Part shown: positions 7,696-17,672 of the stretch, in pieces
How the letters are laid out: each line of letters begins with the position of its first letter
How positions within the stretch are numbered: the stretch's first letter is position 1
Source of the DNA: Cohnella sp. CFH 77786
GTDB taxonomy: Bacteria > Bacillota > Bacilli > Paenibacillales > Paenibacillaceae
Assembly: GCF_019400745.1 (NCBI RefSeq)
Contig: NZ_WJIB01000001.1
Location: forward strand, 310,001-374,000
DNA length: 64,000 bases
Direction: 5' to 3'
Program-made: the position numbers and the translations under genes
Notes under the pieces: model-generated
What the model was told of the DNA's origin: nothing
Database searches by the model: none
What the model saw: the letters and a program-made list of their open reading frames with translations, nothing else

Positions 7696-9780
7696 TCAAT
7701 CCTCTTTCCAGCCTTCCGATACAGCTCGACCAAGCAACGCAAGCAACTTTTGGCTATGTTTTGAGTTTGGCAGCTTCGCGGGCATTTTGCAAGCTATTTT
7801 TAAAGCATCGACCTCTGAATGGAACGGAATCTTCTTCTCTGCAACAAAAGCCAACAGTCTCTTCCAGTACTCAGCCCCATAATTGACTACTTTGCTTTGA
7901 GCCTCAATGCCAGTCACAAGCTTTTGATCCTTCTTAGCCCTTCGCGCTTCGGTCTTAACATTTTCTACATCTATTAATACAGACTCAATATCCCCATCGA
8001 GTTCAATGTCCAACTCTTTAATTCTACTCCAGCACGCTTCACGCTTACACCATTGTGTAACGTTAGCAACTCCCCTGCTTGGATCAGTAATTGAATCCAA
8101 CACCGATTTGGCTAGCCTGCTCATCTGGTTGCTTATTCCATCTGGAACTTCTTGTTTATTCCAAATCATTTGCAGGTCCAAAGTTCGATTATGATACTGC
8201 TTATTAATTAAGTGTGCGAGTAATGCTATAGAATAGGTTACGATGTTGGCCCTATACCCCTGCTCATACCATTCTTGTTGGGTAACCAACTTTTCAACAT
8301 GCTTGAATAAAATATAGAGAGCAATCGATTCTTGAAAATACCTCTCATTGAAAGATTCTTCTGAAGCTGACCATTGATCATCAACCCAGTGTGCAAATTC
8401 ACTGAAGTTGGCTTGTGCCCCTTTACTGACAGTATGTGGCAATCCACGCCAAGAGTTCCTCGCTTTTGCAAGATCAGTCTTGGTTATTAACTGATGCTTA
8501 GGGTTTTGGGTTAGGAATCGATTTCGTTCAGCATTTGTCATTCGCATTTGAGCCTGCAAATACTGACCTCGTGCACGTTCGTAAAACCAATGAGTGTCGT
8601 GCTGCGCGCCACCTGTAGCAGGGGCGAAAATTCTCCTTGAAATCTGCTCTATGCGAATATGGAATGGGTGCGTTGAAAAGAAGTCAGCGTCACTAACTTT
8701 GTTCTGACTGTTCGATGATCTGGATATTTTCTGCATTAGACTGTGTGTTTCGTCCAAATCAGCATTGATAACAGTTAGTTTTATCTGCAGGTTAATGGCT
8801 GTAAGATCCGCCTTGTCCTTATACCGTGCATTAGATAATGAAGCCGTTGTCTGTCCACCATTAATGATCTGAAAATCCTTTACCGAAGTTATGAACTTAC
8901 CTTCAGTAGTTTCCTTAATAAATGCGTCAGCAGCAGTAGCAGACACCCCATTGTTAAATGCAAAAAACATGTGAGGCGAGGTTAAAATCGTTTCCCTGAT
9001 CTTCTTATTCACCGCGACCTTAGTGCTAAGGAATGAACGTACGTTGCCTTCCAGCAATTGAGCACCATATCGGTCGTACACATCAGCCAATACTACCCCT
9101 GGAATCACACCCAAATAGCAACGGTATGGGGTCTCGCCTTGATTAGCGGTATTAGTATCCAAACAAGGTATCCCTCGATCGGAATATTGAGTAAAGTCAA
9201 TCTCAATGTTCTCTCGACCTGAATCAGCCAGAAACATATTGAAGAGGCGCTCAATATCCCAAATCTGAAATTCAATTGAAATTCCCTCAAAGTCTCTAAT
9301 TGGGAAACTCTCAATCCGACCGCTCATAGGTCTGTCAGTAAAAAGAAGAATGCGGTACTTGCGTATCTTTTCCCTTTGTGACTTTATAGTATCGATGAGG
9401 TCTGCCGCGGCGCTACTGATCTCTATTTTTTTATGAAGATTGCTATTATAAGTCTCATCTAGAAATCTAATAGGCCATTCAAATATTTGTTCAGCATCTG
9501 ATTTTGTGATATTCTTAGGCTCGTCTTCGTTAGAGTAGTCGGCAACTACCAGATTCATCGTATAATCGAACTCATCCAACGCATAACCATCAACTCGCAA
9601 CTTGCGATTACGATATCCAGCTCCAATATAAAAGGCCGCTTCAAAATCAGGCAGAACATCCGCATTTACTAAGTAGTTGGCCACTATCCCCACGAAAGCT
9701 GCGCTTGAACCTTCCCCGTATGATGCAGCTGTTGATCGCACATCTTCCAATAGTTCTTTTCTGAATTCCAGAAGTTCCAT
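7696..9780 (-). CDS. AIPR-family protein
   Basis: The protein has 694 residues. The AIPR domain (named from abortive phage infection) is marked by LLEGNVRSFL (residues 242-251), FAFNNGVS (273-280) and INGGQTTASL (306-315). Family members occur in restriction-modification and phage-defence loci, where a nuclease or effector role is proposed rather than proven. GGAGG lies 5 nt before the ATG. It is separated by 14 nt from the PD-(D/E)XK gene upstream and by 16 nt from the methyltransferase downstream, consistent with one operon. Confidence 0.88.
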   Translation of the reverse strand: MELLEFRKELLEDVRSTAASYGEGSSAAFVGIVANYLVNADVLPDFEAAFYIGAGYRNRKLRVDGYALDEFDYTMNLVVADYSNEDEPKNITKSDAEQIFEWPIRFLDETYNSNLHKKIEISSAAADLIDTIKSQREKIRKYRILLFTDRPMSGRIESFPIRDFEGISIEFQIWDIERLFNMFLADSGRENIEIDFTQYSDRGIPCLDTNTANQGETPYRCYLGVIPGVVLADVYDRYGAQLLEGNVRSFLSTKVAVNKKIRETILTSPHMFFAFNNGVSATAADAFIKETTEGKFITSVKDFQIINGGQTTASLSNARYKDKADLTAINLQIKLTVINADLDETHSLMQKISRSSNSQNKVSDADFFSTHPFHIRIEQISRRIFAPATGGAQHDTHWFYERARGQYLQAQMRMTNAERNRFLTQNPKHQLITKTDLAKARNSWRGLPHTVSKGAQANFSEFAHWVDDQWSASEESFNERYFQESIALYILFKHVEKLVTQQEWYEQGYRANIVTYSIALLAHLINKQYHNRTLDLQMIWNKQEVPDGISNQMSRLAKSVLDSITDPSRGVANVTQWCKREACWSRIKELDIELDGDIESVLIDVENVKTEARRAKKDQKLVTGIEAQSKVVNYGAEYWKRLLAFVAEKKIPFHSEVDALKIACKMPAKLPNSKHSQKLLALLGRAVSEGWKED

Positions 9781-9794
9781 AAGATCCTCCGCTA

Positions 9795-10733
9795 TTAGCT
9801 AATCTTCCATCCCTCTATGGCCTGAATACTTATTTGATAGCTTGCCGCAGCAATTTGTGATGGAACATTGCCTTTTATTAGCTTAGGGAAGTGCTCATCA
9901 ATCCTATACCTGTTTGAGCCGCCAAATCGATACCACTGCTTTGAATAATCAGGAATATCAATATACCCGTACTGAAGCAACTTTTTATTGAACAGATCAA
10001 GAGCTTGAACATTGCTCCTAACCAAATCTCTCAGATTGTTCACTTTGCTTTGCAAAGTGAATGAATTGGCGTCGTTCGGCGATGTCTTGTCGATAAAATA
10101 TAGGACAAGTTCTCCTGGTGCAAGTGCATCCAATTGTTCTAATGATGATATAGATACTGTCTTAGCTCCAATCCCAGAAGCCTTTATTTCGTGCCAACCA
10201 TACTCATCCACAAAATCTTGATCAGCGCCTTCGGGACCTATCCAGCTTGTGACAGCACTTAGTGGTGAAACTCCGAGTGAGATAATTTGCTGTAGATAAT
10301 TGATTTCGCCAATAAGACCTTTCCTTTCCGCTTCGGAGAGTAAACCGCTTTTCTGCAACTCCAATAATTTAGACCATTGTATATATCTATCTAGGACATA
10401 CTCAAGTCCTTCCACAGAATCAGTTTGCGTTCTTGAAGATTCTATTAAATCAAAACATAGCCTGACATATACGTTTTCTTGTTCTGCACGAGTTAGTCTA
10501 AACGTTATTGCCCATTTGTTATCAGTAGCACGCTGAGCGTAAGAAACTTGTATCGATTTTGAGGAAGGGAGGTCCCTCGGTTTGGATTCGGTGATTAAGA
10601 GCAATGATTTCTGTATAATGCTCTCGTAACCAATACTCCATTCCATAGGATGGTCCGAATCTATTCTAACGTAACCACTTGTATGATTAGCGATACCGTT
10701 CCATTTATCAAGCAAGCTTTCACTCGACAACAT
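9795..10733 (-). CDS. PD-(D/E)XK motif protein (DUF4420 type)
   Basis: The protein has 312 residues. The nuclease-fold core is visible as Glu143 in GEINYLQ, Asp173/Asp176 in QDFVDEYGW and the Glu-x-Lys pair at 182-184 (HEIKAS), the metal-binding arrangement of PD-(D/E)XK enzymes. It is therefore the likely DNA-cleaving subunit of this locus. The start chosen (MLSSESLL) overlaps the end of the Z1 gene by 14 nt, implying translational coupling; Met codons upstream at 10754-10736 are alternatives. Members of this family regularly neighbour Z1 and AIPR genes. Confidence 0.85.
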   Translation of the reverse strand: MLSSESLLDKWNGIANHTSGYVRIDSDHPMEWSIGYESIIQKSLLLITESKPRDLPSSKSIQVSYAQRATDNKWAITFRLTRAEQENVYVRLCFDLIESSRTQTDSVEGLEYVLDRYIQWSKLLELQKSGLLSEAERKGLIGEINYLQQIISLGVSPLSAVTSWIGPEGADQDFVDEYGWHEIKASGIGAKTVSISSLEQLDALAPGELVLYFIDKTSPNDANSFTLQSKVNNLRDLVRSNVQALDLFNKKLLQYGYIDIPDYSKQWYRFGGSNRYRIDEHFPKLIKGNVPSQIAAASYQISIQAIEGWKIS

Positions 10734-13443
10734 CGTCATCATCCTCATCATCAAGGTCAGTCCAATTACGCAATTCTACAAGGTTTACCACATAATTGGC
10801 AGTACGAACGCTACCATCCCCAGGCAAACCTATACCTATCGCATACAATGTGTCTGGTATTTTATCATTGTGTGGCTGCTCTTCATCTTGCTTAGTTTTT
10901 ATAACATGCAGCATGAGAAGAGGTTTTCGTCCTTTGATCAAATAAGCACTATCTGGAACATTCCTCTTTCCAGTTGCATGCCTGAAGGATTTTTCTGCTT
11001 TGTCAATTTCATCGTCTGAGAGGCCTGCCCGAGTACATCCACCAGAACCTACTCGAACCTTGGTGCCCATGATTCTTATCATGCCATTTACTTCATCAAC
11101 CGTCCGTTCTTCCCGTTGCATTTTTATGATTCCATTTGCACCCTCAAGCTCATGATCTTCTTCAATAGAACCAAATGGAAGGAAGACATCCCATTCATTA
11201 AGATCTGGACTGTTATCAATAAATTCTGCAAGTGCGCGGCCTTGGAATGAAAGATGCCATTGATGAGTTTCAAAGCTTCGCAACAAGTCAGCGACTATCT
11301 CTTTGCTTATTCCAGACCACATTTTCCCGTTTTGTTTGACCTTCGTTTCATAACCTACAGTACCCAGGCTAGCTACGAAAGCCTTGAAAATTCTCTCATT
11401 TTCCGCCAGCACCCCAGGATTTGACTTTAACCGAGGTGTTTCCAGCAACTTGCCTGAAACAGTTATTGGCCTGCTTACAAGCGTTCCAGTTCGCATTTTA
11501 TTTCTAGCTGTAACAATAAGTGAGTTAGGATCTTGGCGAACTTTGAGACCAAATTCTTTCGGAGTTTGTTGATCCCTATTCATAATGCTGATTTCATCTT
11601 TAAGCTCGTTTGCTGCCGCCGTAATATAGCCGTACCAATCTATAGCATCTTTAGTCATCCAAACCTTGAAAAGATCATCATACTTGGGTCGATACCCAAA
11701 CCAGCGCCCCATTTGGAGCAAGGTATCATACATCTGAGATTTACGATAAAAGTAACTGACACACAGTCCTTCCAGTGTAAGACCACGGGACAGACTGTTT
11801 CCTCCAACTGCTATTACTCTAAATCCTTTCTCCCGATGGTTATAATAATCCAGACTTGCTGCTCCAGTCTTTTGGTTTACTGCTCGAACCTCTATAGGAG
11901 CAATAGCCTTGTACATATAGTTTTTCTGTATCTCTATCCAACTGATTCCCGCTTTATCCCCAAGCCCGTGCTTTTCCCATACTTGTCTCAAGTACCTAAT
12001 TGAGCGGATACCTAACGAATCCTTCTCATCCAAAGCAGCATAGTTGCGCAAATCCGATTGCAGTTGATTTAACCAAGTGTTAATAACATCCTTCGTGCCC
12101 ACTTGGACATCAGTGAATCGACTAACATTAACAAGCATTGAACGATGCTCTGTAACGTCGCCCCTCAAGTCTCTAACAGCATTTGTCAATAAAAAGTAAG
12201 CTAGAGCTTCATACAAGCTTGGAGGCAATTCCTCTACTTCATGATCCTTTTTATGTGAAAAGGGGAAGTATTGTTCAATCTCATCTGAATTAATCTTTTC
12301 CAAGCAATGTGCATATTGCGGCGAGTCTCCATAAATGGCATCAGCGCCAATATAATTGCTTGGAGGGGAGAGCACATAAATAAAGTCTTTGGGAAATAAA
12401 TTCTCTGCCTTATCCCCGACCGCTTCAGGATTAATAAAGATATTCGCAAACGGTGTTGCAGTGATACCTAGATAGGCAGCTTGATAAAACCGCCCTAGAA
12501 TTGAACATATTGCTGCATTAATCGCTGTCGGATCTTCATCGTCTTTTCTGGTATTAACAGAAGCGTTGTCAGCTTCATCATCAATCAGCAACAAAGGTAA
12601 ATCTATTTTCCCATTACTATCTTCATTGTTCGCTACTAGCCAACTTTCAAGACTTCTAAGGACTGTCTTGTTTTTCTTCACGACAAATAAAGCTGGTTCG
12701 CTAATGTTTTTCAGAGTTAAGTCGTTGCTGTTTAGTATTGTGGAGTTAAAGTCGTATAATACAGATGTGAATGCAGCGATTCTTTTGCTTGCATCTATTT
12801 TACCGACTCCATCAAAAACATTTCTAATTACCTGCTTCCCTTTGATACCCAAGAGGTGTTTACTTAGCCTTCCTGCGAACTCTTTATCCAATCTTTCTTG
12901 TGTTTGTTTTCTCAAACTTTCAAGGGTTCCCGTCAACACTATGATTACTTTATATCCAACGTCAGCAGCCTTATTGCATATAGCCGTGTAGTTTGCTGTT
13001 TTTCCTGACTGTACATCTCCAATTACAAGCCCTCTTCGAAACCAAGATTTATTGCTTTTAGGGTCACCAGTCAGATCAACGATTTCTGAGGAGACTTTAT
13101 CGAGGTTGGAAGTTACTCTAACATTCCAGCCTTTTACATCTTCCAAATATCGCCTATATCTATTCCAATAGAAAAAATCAATTTCTGCCCGCCGCGCTGG
13201 CAGCCAGGACTGATAATCGTCACTTGGATCTGTGATATAAACTCCAACATCCATTGTTATCGGCAATGTTGCCTTCAAGTTCCTAATGATTTGTTGGAAC
13301 TCTTCTTCGGAGACTTGGATCGATGATCTAAGATTATTTGCCTCATCCATAAACTGTTCCTCGGTTGGCGGTTCAACTTGATATTTCGTATTCAATGCGA
13401 TTGAAATGAACCGTTCAAGCATTTGGGCGTTTTGACTTAGCAT
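10720..13443 (-). CDS. Z1-domain helicase-like ATPase
   Basis: The protein has 907 residues. Superfamily 2 helicase motifs are clear: Walker A GDVQSGKT (142-149), Walker B with DDEAD (near 290), motif III-like GITATPFAN and motif VI-like QMGRWFGYR. The Z1 domain characterises helicase-like proteins from restriction and defence loci. It probably couples ATP hydrolysis to DNA translocation or remodelling for the neighbouring nuclease. An acidic tail (DDEDDDDVVE) ends the protein, and its codons overlap the next start. GGAGG lies 11 nt before the ATG. Confidence 0.9.
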   Translation of the reverse strand: MLSQNAQMLERFISIALNTKYQVEPPTEEQFMDEANNLRSSIQVSEEEFQQIIRNLKATLPITMDVGVYITDPSDDYQSWLPARRAEIDFFYWNRYRRYLEDVKGWNVRVTSNLDKVSSEIVDLTGDPKSNKSWFRRGLVIGDVQSGKTANYTAICNKAADVGYKVIIVLTGTLESLRKQTQERLDKEFAGRLSKHLLGIKGKQVIRNVFDGVGKIDASKRIAAFTSVLYDFNSTILNSNDLTLKNISEPALFVVKKNKTVLRSLESWLVANNEDSNGKIDLPLLLIDDEADNASVNTRKDDEDPTAINAAICSILGRFYQAAYLGITATPFANIFINPEAVGDKAENLFPKDFIYVLSPPSNYIGADAIYGDSPQYAHCLEKINSDEIEQYFPFSHKKDHEVEELPPSLYEALAYFLLTNAVRDLRGDVTEHRSMLVNVSRFTDVQVGTKDVINTWLNQLQSDLRNYAALDEKDSLGIRSIRYLRQVWEKHGLGDKAGISWIEIQKNYMYKAIAPIEVRAVNQKTGAASLDYYNHREKGFRVIAVGGNSLSRGLTLEGLCVSYFYRKSQMYDTLLQMGRWFGYRPKYDDLFKVWMTKDAIDWYGYITAAANELKDEISIMNRDQQTPKEFGLKVRQDPNSLIVTARNKMRTGTLVSRPITVSGKLLETPRLKSNPGVLAENERIFKAFVASLGTVGYETKVKQNGKMWSGISKEIVADLLRSFETHQWHLSFQGRALAEFIDNSPDLNEWDVFLPFGSIEEDHELEGANGIIKMQREERTVDEVNGMIRIMGTKVRVGSGGCTRAGLSDDEIDKAEKSFRHATGKRNVPDSAYLIKGRKPLLMLHVIKTKQDEEQPHNDKIPDTLYAIGIGLPGDGSVRTANYVVNLVELRNWTDLDDEDDDDVVE

Positions 13444-13446
13444 ATT

Positions 13447-14904
13447 TCAATTTGCCTCCTTAAGGAATTCGGATAGCCATTCTGGATATTGGTCAAACGG
13501 CTCTGTTACGGACAAACGTTCCGCCATTTCCTTGCGTTCCAGATCATTTCTACAACCCGAGAACAACTGATTTAACAATGGTATTAAGTCTGTCTTTGAT
13601 GGCTCATTTTCATTAAGAACTCTTTCGTCGCCAGTTAGATCAACATACAACTGGTTAAGCGGCAATCCTCGTTCAATCTGCGTCAGCAACTGTTCGACTA
13701 TTCTCTTGGTAGGTCCTCCTAATTGTCGCAAAGCCTCCACCAGTGGATAATCTTTATTAATCTCGTACACAATTCCACCTTCATGTGTCTTGAGACGATT
13801 CCACACATGTATTTTAGAGTCCTCTGTTTCCTTCTTTCCCCTATAAGTCCATGTGCGTTTGCTGCTTCCCGCAAGTTTTTCGATAATTGGAGCCAAATTC
13901 TTACGGACAACTTCTGGCGGCACTGCTACAGACTTCTTTATGTCCAAGGTCCACATGTGGTCTAAAGAATTTGGGATATCTACCCTAACCCTTGCCAATT
14001 TTGATAATTCCCCCTGCCTCATCAATCGGAACCAGGTTCCCCAAACAAGCAAACGCTTATTGCGGTAAACATAGAACCCCTGTTGCTTTCGAAGGCCTTC
14101 TCCACCTCCAAGCATCTTAATCTCCGATTCAGTAAGCATAGAAATATGGGGCAATATGTAAGGACGTATTAATACTTTCTGCCCGTCAATACTTATACTT
14201 TCTTCATCCATAACTTGTGTGCTCTTCCCAGTTAGAAAAGGATCTATTGACTCTAATTGGACTTTATTAATATATATTTGAAGTTTCTTCAAACCAGATT
14301 CGCCTGTTATATAGCGGTGGAAAACAAGGGAAAGGTGTTCGCGCACACGATCCATATGTTTGCCCATGTTATCATCAAATTTGCTATCCCCAACCTTTAG
14401 TCTGTCGAGCTCCTGCCAAAGAATCATTGTACCTGATGTACTTGCAAGCAACTCATCTAAATGAGGAAAAAACTTAATCTCATCTTCGCTCAACAGTTTT
14501 AATGACCAATCATCTGTGCTCGCAATAAAATCCAAATCCCATTGAGCACCTACAACTATCCCATTCTTTATGCTAATTACCGTTAACTTTCTGCATTGTG
14601 ACATCGAAGCAGTTTTCAAGCCCAATCCGAACCTTCCTAAATCTGCAGGTGCTCTGTTATCCAGAGGATTCCTGCTACCATATCTCATTGCATTTATAAG
14701 TTCTTCTTTAGTCATGCCATATCCATTGTCAATTATCGAAATGTATGCAGTCCCTATCGGAAAGAAGTGGATATCGACTCGAGTTGAATCTGCAGTAATG
14801 CTGTTGTCTATAATATCGGCTAATGCCGTTTCTAACGAATATCCTATAGCACGGGTCGCTTCCATCAAAACAGGCGCATTTGGCGGCAAAGGGACAACTT
14901 CCAA
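13447..14904 (-). CDS. GHKL (Hsp90/MutL/MORC-like) ATPase
   Basis: First gene of the defence operon, 485 residues. The Bergerat ATP-binding fold is shown by the N box ALADIIDNSI (28-37), the G1 box DNGYGM (59-64) and the G2 box GRFGLGLKTAS (90-100). It resembles MORC-type ATPases found in restriction-modification operons, which may act as ATP-driven clamps on DNA. The start is a TTG at 14904 with AAGGAG 10 nt upstream; an overlapping ATG in another frame is not coding. Only 3 nt separate its stop from the Z1 start. Confidence 0.88.
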   Translation of the reverse strand: MEVVPLPPNAPVLMEATRAIGYSLETALADIIDNSITADSTRVDIHFFPIGTAYISIIDNGYGMTKEELINAMRYGSRNPLDNRAPADLGRFGLGLKTASMSQCRKLTVISIKNGIVVGAQWDLDFIASTDDWSLKLLSEDEIKFFPHLDELLASTSGTMILWQELDRLKVGDSKFDDNMGKHMDRVREHLSLVFHRYITGESGLKKLQIYINKVQLESIDPFLTGKSTQVMDEESISIDGQKVLIRPYILPHISMLTESEIKMLGGGEGLRKQQGFYVYRNKRLLVWGTWFRLMRQGELSKLARVRVDIPNSLDHMWTLDIKKSVAVPPEVVRKNLAPIIEKLAGSSKRTWTYRGKKETEDSKIHVWNRLKTHEGGIVYEINKDYPLVEALRQLGGPTKRIVEQLLTQIERGLPLNQLYVDLTGDERVLNENEPSKTDLIPLLNQLFSGCRNDLERKEMAERLSVTEPFDQYPEWLSEFLKEAN

Positions 14905-14990
14905 CTGTCATACACTCCTTCTATAGATCACCATTTATCTAGCATATAAAATTTCGACTAAATATCGCCATATTCCTTCTACATTTAGGA

Positions 14991-15015
14991 TAAAAATAGC
15001 ACCCTTCTAGGTGCT
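14991..15015 (-). terminator. hairpin with T-run upstream of defence operon
   Basis: AGCACC/GGTGCT stem with a 6-nt loop, followed on the minus strand by ATTTTTA. It lies between the lipoprotein genes and the defence operon, about 90 nt before the operon start. It could stop read-through or act as an attenuator in the operon leader. A clear -35/-10 pair was not found; TATATGCT near 14942 is a weak -10 candidate. Confidence 0.45.
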
Positions 15016-15149
15016 TAGTCCTAAGCCTGTAGTTTATCGTTTATCGTTTCTCATTCCATTTCTCCAACTAACAATCTTGATTATTCTCCCGCCCACCATG
15101 TCCTTCTTTGAGTCGTAATTAATCGAAAAAACGCCTATTACCCTTCATC

Positions 15150-15176
15150 AAAAAAAGAAAAGCGCCGCGGGGGCGC
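15150..15176 (-). terminator. terminator of the lipoprotein operon
   Basis: GCGCC/GGCGC stem followed on the minus strand by a T-rich run, starting directly after the stop codon of the PQQ-like lipoprotein. Confidence 0.75.
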
Positions 15177-15177
15177 T

Positions 15178-17007
15178 TCATTGCCTGGACATATTTTCAG
15201 TTATGGAGTCAGTTTCGTAGGTTAAAGTATTCTTATCATCACTTAATTCAAGGGTAGCTTGTTTGGAAGCATCGATATTTATTTCGATTTTATACTCGTC
15301 CATATAGGTTATTCGGAATGGTTCCTGGAAAGGGTCGCGTTCTTGATAGTAGTCGAGCTTACCGCCTGAATTCCCCTCCAGCTTTATTTCAAAGCAAAGG
15401 GCTTGAAGCGAATCACACCATTTACCCTTAAATCCATCAATCAGACTTGATTCAGCCTCTCCGAAATTTGATTGGCTTACTCCGCTTCTTTCAAGGGTAT
15501 AGCCTTGCTCATTGGTTTTATAGCCGAGCTTTCCCGACTCGTAATAAGTAAGGACCAGAGGCCTTTCTTCATTCCCAAGCAATAACATCAATTGATCGTA
15601 ATTGGATTGTTTAAACTCAAATGGTACTGGATTCTCTGTGCCTTCACTGTAGTATGTGATAACCCCATTCTTGTCATCAGTAATGGAGATGTTGATTGCC
15701 AACTCATCCGATCCAGGTGTACTCCATTGCCCTTCAAATGTTTTTAAATCAACTAGCTCTGTGTTCGAATTAGAACTAGGCTGGTTAACGGTCGCATCCG
15801 TCTCTTTCTGCGCAGCAACCTGAGCGTTCTTGCCAGCCTGATATGCCTTGATTCCAGTTTGTGTTAGAACGATCATGCCATTTTCAATCAGATTAGGAGA
15901 ATAAAAAATGAGGTCATCCTCTTGATAACGCCATAACTCATTGCCTGTTTCTGCATCCAGGGCAAGAAGAGTGGAGTACCCTGCATGTCCTTTTCGCTGG
16001 TTATCTTGGCCGTCAAAAACAGCAAGGTAGATTGCATCATCTTCAGCAACGATCGGCTTGGTGATCGTACCGCCATACAGTGTCCAAAATACAGGATCGC
16101 CAAGCGTTTTGCTCCATAACTGTTTTCCATTCTCTGCGTCCAACATCTCCACGATGCCGCTTTTCACTTCTGTTAAAAGAACCTTATTTCCGAACATAGT
16201 CAATTGCGGCCTGTTTTTTATGTCGTAGCTATCATTTGTATAGCTCCATTTCGATTTCTTGCTCTTCAGATCATAAGCAGTAACCCCACCGCCAAGGTCG
16301 GAGACCACTAGAAGCTTATTATCCGTTACAACACTGCTTATGAGGACTTCGTGATCGATAACATCAAGTTCTTTACCAGACTTGGTATTAAGGATGTGTA
16401 CGCCGCCTTCGTAGGAGATATAGAGCTTATCATCAGCAACATAAGGGGAAAGTACAAGCGATACGCTATCCCCAAAACTCCAGCTTTCCTTACCAGTTTT
16501 GATATCCAATGCCTTTAAGGTAATGCGGCCATCCTCAAGCTGCTCAGGAATGAATAAATAATCGGAGGAAATAGCGACCTCTGCTGGCCTCATATCGCGG
16601 GGAACTTCCTTCTTATAAAGATGCTCCCATAATAGCTTTCCTGACTCAGCATCTAGGGCATGAGCTCCTGTATTATCCAGAAAACTGATTATTCCACTAT
16701 TAACCGCTGGGCGAGAAGGAATCCCGCTTGCTTCATGCTCCCATATCTTTTTCCCCGACGCTTCATCAATCGCGTAGAGTTTTTCGTTATTACCTACGTA
16801 GACGTATTTCTCCGTAACCGTTGCATCCAGCGGCGGAGATTGGAAGTCTTCATACTTCCATGCAACATTCGAAATACCTTCTATTGCCTTGGCTTGCACG
16901 TTACCATTGGATTCCGCTTGCTTGTTGTTATTTCCGCACCCAGAGATCAGTACACCTAATGAAACAAGAACTGGCGCGATCCATCCGTATTTCTTTCCGT
17001 TCAACAT
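15178..17007 (-). CDS. PQQ-like beta-propeller lipoprotein
   Basis: The protein has 609 residues. The signal peptide ends in a lipobox LISG|C, so it should be lipid-anchored on the outer face of the membrane. Residues about 45-390 form a beta-propeller with repeated strands such as YAIDEASGKKIWEH, HALDAESGKLLWEH, KALDIKTGKESW and LALDAETGNELWRY, the PQQ_2 signature found in BamB-like scaffolds; these rarely bind PQQ. The C-terminal third holds two related units beginning LKTFEGQWSTPG and IDGFKGKWCDS. It is downstream of a second lipoprotein gene by 8 nt. Function unknown; probably protein interaction at the cell surface. Confidence 0.75.
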   Translation of the reverse strand: MLNGKKYGWIAPVLVSLGVLISGCGNNNKQAESNGNVQAKAIEGISNVAWKYEDFQSPPLDATVTEKYVYVGNNEKLYAIDEASGKKIWEHEASGIPSRPAVNSGIISFLDNTGAHALDAESGKLLWEHLYKKEVPRDMRPAEVAISSDYLFIPEQLEDGRITLKALDIKTGKESWSFGDSVSLVLSPYVADDKLYISYEGGVHILNTKSGKELDVIDHEVLISSVVTDNKLLVVSDLGGGVTAYDLKSKKSKWSYTNDSYDIKNRPQLTMFGNKVLLTEVKSGIVEMLDAENGKQLWSKTLGDPVFWTLYGGTITKPIVAEDDAIYLAVFDGQDNQRKGHAGYSTLLALDAETGNELWRYQEDDLIFYSPNLIENGMIVLTQTGIKAYQAGKNAQVAAQKETDATVNQPSSNSNTELVDLKTFEGQWSTPGSDELAINISITDDKNGVITYYSEGTENPVPFEFKQSNYDQLMLLLGNEERPLVLTYYESGKLGYKTNEQGYTLERSGVSQSNFGEAESSLIDGFKGKWCDSLQALCFEIKLEGNSGGKLDYYQERDPFQEPFRITYMDEYKIEINIDASKQATLELSDDKNTLTYETDSITENMSRQ

Positions 17008-17015
17008 GCTTCCCC

Positions 17016-17399
17016 CTATTTCTTAGCCCTTCGCTCTTCGTCAAAGAACATCTTGTTTCGAACTGTCCACTCGGTTCCATTGTGCTGGAGTTCATAATGG
17101 AACTTAGTAGTCACATACCTAATTTGGTCAACTCCGTTTTCTTTCCAGCCGTCGAGCTTGTATTCCAGATCACCATTTACAAACATTCTGCCGTCTGTTG
17201 CGCCTTTCTCAAACTTTGTAATATTCACCTTTACCGTCTTTACAACCTCAGGGCCATGCTGATTTCCGATGCTTTCCTTAACCAGTTGTGTTACTTTCGC
17301 CTTTGCTCCGCCTTCATTGTTGTCCGTTGCGTCTGATCCACATCCAACGAGGAGAAGCAATGTAAATATCGTCGCGGCGGCCAATCCCAACTTTCTCAT
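17016..17399 (-). CDS. small lipoprotein
   Basis: A 127-residue protein with a lipobox LLVG|C after a hydrophobic signal. The mature part contains no named domain I recognise; it is polar, with a segment VKVNITKFEKGATDGRMF and a basic end. It is the first gene of a two-gene unit with the beta-propeller lipoprotein, and a divergent promoter region lies upstream. Function unknown. Confidence 0.7.
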   Translation of the reverse strand: MRKLGLAAATIFTLLLLVGCGSDATDNNEGGAKAKVTQLVKESIGNQHGPEVVKTVKVNITKFEKGATDGRMFVNGDLEYKLDGWKENGVDQIRYVTTKFHYELQHNGTEWTVRNKMFFDEERRAKK

Positions 17400-17570
17400 A
17401 GAAGCTCCCCTTTGCTAAGAAAATTCATATATTAGATCGAGATTTCACAAAAAAATGGCGGGGTAATTATGTAATGTAGAATCTCATCAATATTCCTAAC
17501 ACGGTCACCCCCTCTCTACAGAGCGGCAGTCCCCCTTTACTAGACCATAATTCCTACATTTCCCAATCAG

Positions 17571-17621
17571 ATTATAACATGCATTATATTGGTTTGTTAA
17601 TTCGACAATGTGCATTATAAT
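17571..17621. promoter_or_regulatory. divergent promoter region with repeated operator-like motif
   Basis: Rightward: TTGTTA (17594-17599), 16 nt, TATAAT (17616-17621). Leftward: a TTAACA/TATAAT pair spaced 18 nt. The motif TGCATTATA occurs at 17580-17588 and 17611-17619, 31 bp (about three helical turns) apart, overlapping both -10 regions. This suits binding by the XRE regulator encoded just downstream. Confidence 0.55.
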
Positions 17622-17672
17622 GTTTCGACGCTTATTCTCTCTTACTCTACTGTTTTTAGTAGGGGTGAGAGT

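Noticed and set aside
5119-15176. Shared A-run plus GCGCC motif at 5119 and 15150 as an inner element boundary
   Set aside because: Both are ordinary rho-independent terminators placed after transcription units; similarity is limited to the A-run and stem start.
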